64,000 nt of DNA from Microbispora rosea (GTDB taxonomy: Bacteria > Actinomycetota > Actinomycetes > Streptosporangiales > Streptosporangiaceae). The notes beneath the pieces are model-generated. The model was given only the letters and a program-made list of their open reading frames with translations. It searched no databases and had not been told where the DNA came from. The stretch is taken from NCBI RefSeq assembly GCF_900156315.1, contig NZ_FTNI01000012.1, positions 124,001 to 188,000 of the forward strand, written 5' to 3'. Position 1 is the stretch's first letter. Each line of letters begins with the position of its first letter. The position numbers and the translations under genes were made by a program. Positions 59,680 to 64,000 of the stretch are shown piece by piece.

Positions 59680-59960
59680 CCTGCGCCGGCTCTCGTTCCG
59701 GTCCTCGGCCTCGGCGCGATGGTCGTCTCGATGATGCAGACGCTGACCGTGCCGATCCTCGGAGTCATCCGGCGAGAACCCGCGGAGCACCTCCCCACCC
59801 GGGCGTCCCCCCTGCCCGCCGAAGGCCGGTTCACGGTGTGCTTCGCCCTGGGCGCAGGCGCGTTCGTCCTCGTCGTGCTCGTGGCCCTGGCCGGGCTGAC
59901 CAACGCCCGCGCCGTCGTCCGCCCACGGCACGGAACGCGACTACCAGAAAGGTGGAAGAC
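59680..59960 (+). pseudogene. Remnant of a DHA2-type MFS transporter
   Basis: The frame here encodes a DHA2-like first helix (VLGLGAMVVSMMQTLTVPILG), directly followed by about 20 non-matching residues and then a last-helix-like segment (FTVCFALGAGAFVLVVLVAL, then AGLTNAR). The middle 12 helices are absent. An in-frame ATG at 59719 opens an 83-residue reading with no ribosome site. The order of start and end pieces without the middle suggests a large internal deletion. Confidence 0.6.
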
Positions 59961-60752
59961 ATGGCACTGATTCTCATCACCGGCGCATCGGACGGGCTCG
60001 GCCGCGCGCTCGCCGAAGACCTCGCCGCCAGTGGGCACCGGCTGCTGCTGCACGGACGAGACGCCCGGCGGCTCGCCGAAGTGGCCGAGGCCACCGGCGG
60101 CGAGACGTTCACCGCCGACTTCTCCTCCCTCGCCGAGGTCCGGCGTCTCGCCGCGCGGATCGCCGAGGCCCACGACCGGCTGGACGTGCTCGTCAACAAC
60201 GCCGGGATCGGGTTCCACGTCGAAGGGACATCCCGGCAGCTGTCGGCCGACGGGCATGAACTGCGCCTGGCGGTCAACTATCTCGCGCCGGTGCTGCTCA
60301 CCCGGGAACTGCTTGGGCTGCTTCGCCGAGCCGCACCCTCCCGGGTCGTCAACGTCGCCTCGATCGGCCAGCAGCCGATCGACTTCGACGATCCGCAGCT
60401 CGAACGCGGATACACCGACGTCGCCGCCTACTGCCGCTCCAAACTCGCACTCATCTGCCACACCCGCGATCTGGCCGAGGAACTCGAGGGGAGCGGTGTC
60501 ACGGTGAACAGCATTCACCCTGCCACGTACATGCCGACGGCCATGTCCAGGAGATCCGGCATGGAGGTCGTCGACGCGCTGGAGAAAGGGGTGGCCGCCA
60601 CCCGGCGTCTGGTGGACGCGCCGGAACCGGCCGAGATCACCGGCCGTTACTTCGACGGCGAGAAGGAGGCGCGGGCCTCCGAAGAGGCGTACGACCCGGA
60701 CTACCGCCGCCGCCTTCGCGAACTGACCCGGAAGATGGTGGCGGACGTCTGA
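59961..60752 (+). CDS. Short-chain dehydrogenase/reductase
   Basis: 263 residues from ATG 59961, with AAAGGTGG about 8 nt upstream. TGASDGLGRALAEDLAASG, NNAG, VVNVASIGQ (Ser) and YCRSKLA (Tyr-x3-Lys) form an intact SDR of the RDH/WWOX type. The gene starts right after the MFS remnant. Substrate unknown. Confidence 0.92.
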   Translation: MALILITGASDGLGRALAEDLAASGHRLLLHGRDARRLAEVAEATGGETFTADFSSLAEVRRLAARIAEAHDRLDVLVNNAGIGFHVEGTSRQLSADGHELRLAVNYLAPVLLTRELLGLLRRAAPSRVVNVASIGQQPIDFDDPQLERGYTDVAAYCRSKLALICHTRDLAEELEGSGVTVNSIHPATYMPTAMSRRSGMEVVDALEKGVAATRRLVDAPEPAEITGRYFDGEKEARASEEAYDPDYRRRLRELTRKMVADV

Positions 60753-60864
60753 CACCCCGGCCGGACGCGCTCCTGCGGCGGCCGGGAACCGCCCCGGCGC
60801 CTCCGACGACCGCCGCTCACGATGGCGGCGGCCGCCCGGCGCCGAGCGACCCGGCGCGTTCCCG

Positions 60865-61077
60865 CTACTTCGCGCCGTCCTCGGACAGGGTGTGCGCGAC
60901 GAGGGCGTTCGCATGACCGTGCCCCAGCCCATGCTCGGCCTTGAGCCAGGAGACGAGTTCCATGTGCTTGGTCAGCGGGGAGCTGCGGATCAGCTCCTTC
61001 CACTCGGCGATCGGCCGGCCGTACTTCTTCTCGATCGAGGGGAAATAGCTGGCGGGGCCCTTCACGGCTTCGGTCAT
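60865..61077 (-). CDS. DUF4287 domain protein
   Basis: 70 residues, the whole family length. GPASYFPSIEKKYGRPIAEW, then HMELVSWLKAEHGLGHGHANALVAH, are characteristic. A small helical protein of unknown function, sometimes linked to DUF5655 proteins. Divergent from the Cds1-like gene. Confidence 0.9.
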   Translation of the reverse strand: MTEAVKGPASYFPSIEKKYGRPIAEWKELIRSSPLTKHMELVSWLKAEHGLGHGHANALVAHTLSEDGAK

Positions 61078-61205
61078 ACGATGTCCTGTCCGTCCTTAAT
61101 CATGGTCAAATGCCGCGAGCGACAGTGTGCCAAACAGCGGCACGGACGGCGTACCCCCCGGAGGTCTGAGGTCGCCCGGGGAACGGCGATGACAGGAGGA
61201 CGACC

Positions 61206-62231
61206 ATGCCCGACGGATGGGCGGCCGAGGCCGTCGCCCGTTTGGACCGGGAGCGCGAAGACGCCGGCACGACGCCGCTTCGCGAGTTTCCGCTGCCTGG
61301 GGCGTGGGGCATGCGGCTGCGGCTGAAGGACGAGTCGGCGCAGCCCACCGGTGGGCTGAAGCACCGGCTGGCCCGCGCCCTGTTCGCCCAGGCGATCACC
61401 GACGGGCGGATCACCGAGGGGACCACCGTGGTCGACGCCACCGGCGGTCCCATGGCCGTCGCCGAGGCCTACTTCGCCCGGCTGCTCGGCCTGCCGTACA
61501 TCGCGGTGATGCCGAAGAAGTCCTCCGGGGCGGGCGTCGAGCGGCTCGGCGGGACGTGCAGGTACGTCGACCCGCCGCTCGCGGTGTACGAGGAGGCCGC
61601 CCGCCTGTCCGGAGAGATCGGGGGTCACTACCTCGACCACTACCGGTCCGCCGCCGAGGTCGACTGGCGCGGCGCGAGCCTGGCCGACGAGCTGTTCAGG
61701 CAGCTCGGCGAGTGTCCCCGCTGGATCGTGGTCGGGGCGGGCACCGGAGCGACGTCCGCCGCGATCGGACGCCGCCTGCGGGCCGACGGCCTGGAGGGAA
61801 GGCTGGCCGTGGCCGATCCGGAGAACTCCGCCTACTTCCCCGGCTGGGCCACCGGCGCCCCCGACTACGCCACGGGCATGCCAAGCCGCATCGAGGGCGT
61901 CGGCCGGCCGCGGATGGAGCCCGCTTTCGACGCCGAGGTCGTCGACCTGGTCGTCCCCGTGCCCGACGCCGCGAGCGTGGCCGCCGCCCGGCGCGTACGG
62001 CAGGTGACCGGGCTCGCGGTCGGCGCCGCCACGGGGACGAACCTGTGGGCCGCTCTCGAACTGATCACCCGGATGCGCGACCGGGGCGAGCGCGGCGAGG
62101 TGGTCGGCGTGATCGGCGACGCGGGCGAGCGCCACCTCGCGACCTGTCACGACGACGCCTGGGCGGCGGCCAGGGGCCTCGACTGGCGGCCGTACGCCGA
62201 GCGCCTGCGCGACCTGCTCGGCGACCCCTGA
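61206..62231 (+). CDS. PLP-dependent cysteine synthase-like protein (Cds1-type)
   Basis: 341 residues. The Schiff-base lysine is in QPTGGLKHRLARALF near residue 52, and the fold is that of cysteine synthase/cystathionine beta-synthase. GAGTGATSAAIGRRL is the PLP phosphate loop. Close relatives, such as mycobacterial Cds1, are cysteine desulfhydrases that release H2S. The usual substrate loop (SSGST type) reads ATGGPMAVAEAYFAR here, a marked change. GGAGGA lies 6 nt before ATG 61206. The function is therefore uncertain. Confidence 0.82.
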   Translation: MPDGWAAEAVARLDREREDAGTTPLREFPLPGAWGMRLRLKDESAQPTGGLKHRLARALFAQAITDGRITEGTTVVDATGGPMAVAEAYFARLLGLPYIAVMPKKSSGAGVERLGGTCRYVDPPLAVYEEAARLSGEIGGHYLDHYRSAAEVDWRGASLADELFRQLGECPRWIVVGAGTGATSAAIGRRLRADGLEGRLAVADPENSAYFPGWATGAPDYATGMPSRIEGVGRPRMEPAFDAEVVDLVVPVPDAASVAAARRVRQVTGLAVGAATGTNLWAALELITRMRDRGERGEVVGVIGDAGERHLATCHDDAWAAARGLDWRPYAERLRDLLGDP

Positions 62232-62346
62232 CACCCCCCGCGCCTGCCCGTCGGCCTCAGCGGGCGGCCCGACGGCAGAGGGGCCGCACGCCGGGCCGTG
62301 CGGCGCCCCCGCGCCCGCACGATCCGGCATGCGGCCCTTCCGGCCG

Positions 62347-62424
62347 GCGGTGAACACAGCTCGGCGGTGAACCCAGCTCAGTGGTGGACACAGCTCAGCG
62401 GTGGACACAGCTCAGCGGTGGACC
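62347..62424. repeat. 17-bp tandem repeat overlapping the DUF998 stop codon
   Basis: Units start at 62347, 62364, 62381 and 62398, with a partial fifth at 62415; consensus GCGGTGGACACAGCTCA. The DUF998 stop (62412-62414, on the minus strand) is the last three bases of copy 4. Confidence 0.9.
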
Positions 62425-63077
62425 AGGAAGTCGCGCGCGGCGCGCCGGCCACCGATCCGGCCGCCGATCCGCCCCCTGAGCGACGGCCCCCACGTGAGCT
62501 GCGCGAGCCGTACGGCGAGCACTCCGAGGACGGCCACCTCGGCGGTCAGCAGCAGCCGTTCCACCAGGCCGATCATGACGCCGTGACCGGGCAGGGCGAC
62601 GTACGTGATGGCCGCCAGGCCGAGACCGGAGGCGAGCGTCAGCCACTCCAGCGGGCGGGCGGCGGCCTTCCACCGCTCGTCCCGTCCCAGGCGGCCCACC
62701 AACTGGATCGCGGCGATGGGCACGCTCACGAAGGCCGCCGCCGACAGGGCGCCGTGGATCTCCCCCTGCCAGACGGTGCCCGACGGGACCACGGCCGCGC
62801 CGATGAGCGAGACGCTCCACAGGCCGATCAGGCGGGCGGGCCAGCCGTGCACCGGGGCGTCGAGCGCGCGCATACCGGCCAGCAGCGCGAGCGAGGCCAG
62901 GCCGAGGACGGCCATGGCCGTCTCGATGACGCCGCCCTCGTCGTGGGCGGCGTACTGGCTGATCGTCATGGAGACGGGGTCCAGGGAGGAATCCCCGCTC
63001 ACCTGCGCCGCCACCACGGTGACGACCGCGAGCAGGATGCCGCCGCCGGCGAGCAGGGGATAGAGCCTCTTGACCAT
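62412..63077 (-). CDS. DUF998 family membrane protein
   Basis: 221 residues from ATG 63077. Six membrane helices. YPLLAGGGILLAVVTVVAAQ, MTISQYAAHDEGGVIETAMAVLGLASLALLAGM, and the loop VPSGTVWQGEIHG are DUF998 features. The C-terminal segment is basic (RGRIGGRIGGRRAARD). Function not known. The ribosome site is weak. The 3' end lies in the tandem repeat. Confidence 0.88.
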   Translation of the reverse strand: MVKRLYPLLAGGGILLAVVTVVAAQVSGDSSLDPVSMTISQYAAHDEGGVIETAMAVLGLASLALLAGMRALDAPVHGWPARLIGLWSVSLIGAAVVPSGTVWQGEIHGALSAAAFVSVPIAAIQLVGRLGRDERWKAAARPLEWLTLASGLGLAAITYVALPGHGVMIGLVERLLLTAEVAVLGVLAVRLAQLTWGPSLRGRIGGRIGGRRAARDFLVHR

Positions 63078-63161
63078 AAGGTGAGGATCCCGCGTACAGC
63101 CCGTTTCTAACATCCGGGACAACGCGTAGATCCCCCCGAGAAGGGGTCAGGGTCGTCTCAG

Positions 63162-63216
63162 GGTGGGGCCCAGAATTTCGGGTGCGTCCCTTGGAGGACG
63201 CACCCGGGGCCCCACC
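63162..63216 (-). terminator. Double-stem terminator of the xylulokinase gene
   Basis: The inner stem GGGTGCGTCC (63180-63189) pairs with GGACGCACCC (63196-63205), loop 6 nt; the outer GGTGGGGCCC (63162-63171) pairs with GGGCCCCACC (63207-63216), with an 8-nt bulge. It starts 8 nt after the xylB stop on the minus strand. Confidence 0.8.
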
Positions 63217-63224
63217 TCTGACGT

Positions 63225-64000
63225 CTACTCCTGCGCGGCCTCGTGGTAGCGCTCGCGCAGGCCAGGCGTGGGGTCCGCCTCGTAGCGCTCGGTGGCGCCC
63301 GAGTCCCACAGCGGCGGCTCCGGCTCCCCCGACAGCAGCCAGGCGGCCTGCTTGGCCGCGCCGTCCGCGACGTACTCCCCGGGGGTGGGAACGAGCACCG
63401 GACGCCCGAAGACCGTCGGGGCGATGCGGCGCACCGCCTCCGACCGCGCACCGCCGCCGATGAGCAGCACCCGCTGCGGCTCGACCCCGAGAGCGTCCAG
63501 CGCGTCGGCGAGGCCGCAGAGCATGCCCTCGACCGCCGCTCTGGCCAGGTGCTCGGGGGTGGACGTGGCGAGCCTGAGCCCGTGCAGCGACCCCGTGGCG
63601 TCGGGACGGTTCGGGGTGCGCTCCCCCTCCAGGTAGGGCACGAGCACCAGCCCGTCCGCGCCCGAGGGGGCCCGCAGGGCCAGATCGCTCAGCTCCTGGG
63701 GCGTGACCCGGAGCATCCGGGCCGCCGCGTCCAGCACCCGTGCCGCGTTCAGCGTGGCGACCAGCGGCAGGTAGCGCCCGGTGGCGTCGGCGAAGCCGGC
63801 GACACCCCCGGAGGCGTCGGCGGACGGCGCCTCGGAGACGGCGAACGCCGTACCCGAGGTGCCGATGGACACGACCACGTCGCCGGGCCGCATGCCGACG
63901 CCGAGCGCCGCCCCCATGTTGTCGCCCGTGCCCGGCGCGAGCAGAGCGCCGCCCTGCTCGGCCGTCCCCGCCTGTTCCGCGGGACCGAGCACGCGGGGCA
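63225..64000 (-). CDS. xylB: Xylulokinase (FGGY family), N-terminus beyond the window
   Basis: The frame is open to the right edge, so only the C-terminal part (about 258 residues) is present. It contains [49 protein letters not shown] and the FGGY_C ATP-site [27 protein letters not shown] follows. It phosphorylates D-xylulose to D-xylulose 5-phosphate. The ATP-binding half is intact; the substrate half is not seen. Confidence 0.9.
   Translation of the reverse strand, partial: PRVLGPAEQAGTAEQGGALLAPGTGDNMGAALGVGMRPGDVVVSIGTSGTAFAVSEAPSADASGGVAGFADATGRYLPLVATLNAARVLDAAARMLRVTPQELSDLALRAPSGADGLVLVPYLEGERTPNRPDATGSLHGLRLATSTPEHLARAAVEGMLCGLADALDALGVEPQRVLLIGGGARSEAVRRIAPTVFGRPVLVPTPGEYVADGAAKQAAWLLSGEPEPPLWDSGATERYEADPTPGLRERYHEAAQE

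Overview
The window is uniformly GC-rich, with frequent GTG starts and strongly G/C-biased third codon positions. The gene set points to a filamentous actinomycete, most likely of the Streptosporangiaceae type: a four-gene conservon (CvnABCD-like), DUF3151 between fba and purA, a cytochrome P450 with its own 3Fe-4S ferredoxin, a stand-alone Clp_N protein and a sigma factor fused to a zinc-finger/membrane tail. The taxonomic call is inference. I found no tRNA, rRNA, CRISPR array, insertion sequence or prophage.

Layout. (1) 1-8.4 kb: a truncated membrane-anchored sigma factor, then core metabolism: pyrE, DedA, fba, DUF3151, purA and a glycerophosphodiesterase. (2) 8.6-20 kb: P450/ferredoxin, CorA, purD, purC, a divergent MurA-type enzyme, a regulator with a degenerate cyclase-like fold, an EamA transporter, a lone Clp_N protein and an HisC-type aminotransferase. 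(3) 20-36.6 kb: cell-envelope and glycan genes. These are a secreted NodB deacetylase, an acyltransferase, a DUF4434 protein, two GT4 glycosyltransferases, wecC and wecB (the UDP-ManNAcA pathway), a CgeB-like/GT2 fusion and a CPBP protease. A LysR/carboxymuconolactone decarboxylase pair and a NrtR-like regulator are interspersed. (4) 36.6-48.4 kb: a NarL-type two-component system, DHA2 transporter, quinone oxidoreductase, a frameshifted AraC regulator abutting an ATPase-DUF234 gene that looks acquired, an aldo/keto reductase with a divergent XRE regulator, a flotillin/NfeD-OB pair and a second acyltransferase. (5) 48.5-54.4 kb: two SDRs (one without its catalytic tetrad) and the conservon. (6) 54.4-64 kb: an OYE/efflux unit with a divergent XRE-cupin regulator, a LysR/DJ-1 pair, an MFS remnant, SDR, DUF4287, a Cds1-like PLP enzyme, DUF998 and a truncated xylulokinase.

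How the parts work together: purA, purD and purC (dispersed) and pyrE serve nucleotide synthesis. wecB plus wecC would make UDP-ManNAcA for a surface polymer that the neighbouring glycosyltransferases, deacetylase and acyltransferases could build and trim. Several oxidoreductase genes sit beside divergent regulators (OYE/MFS with XRE-cupin, AKR with XRE, DJ-1 with LysR, CMD with LysR), which looks like electrophile and redox stress handling.

The structures least explained by known genes are the short tandem-repeat arrays in gaps. Three of them contain a gene's stop codon inside a repeat unit. One seven-copy 14-bp array is enclosed by a perfect 14-bp inverted repeat. The ATPase-DUF234 insertion with its start-proximal palindrome also stands out.
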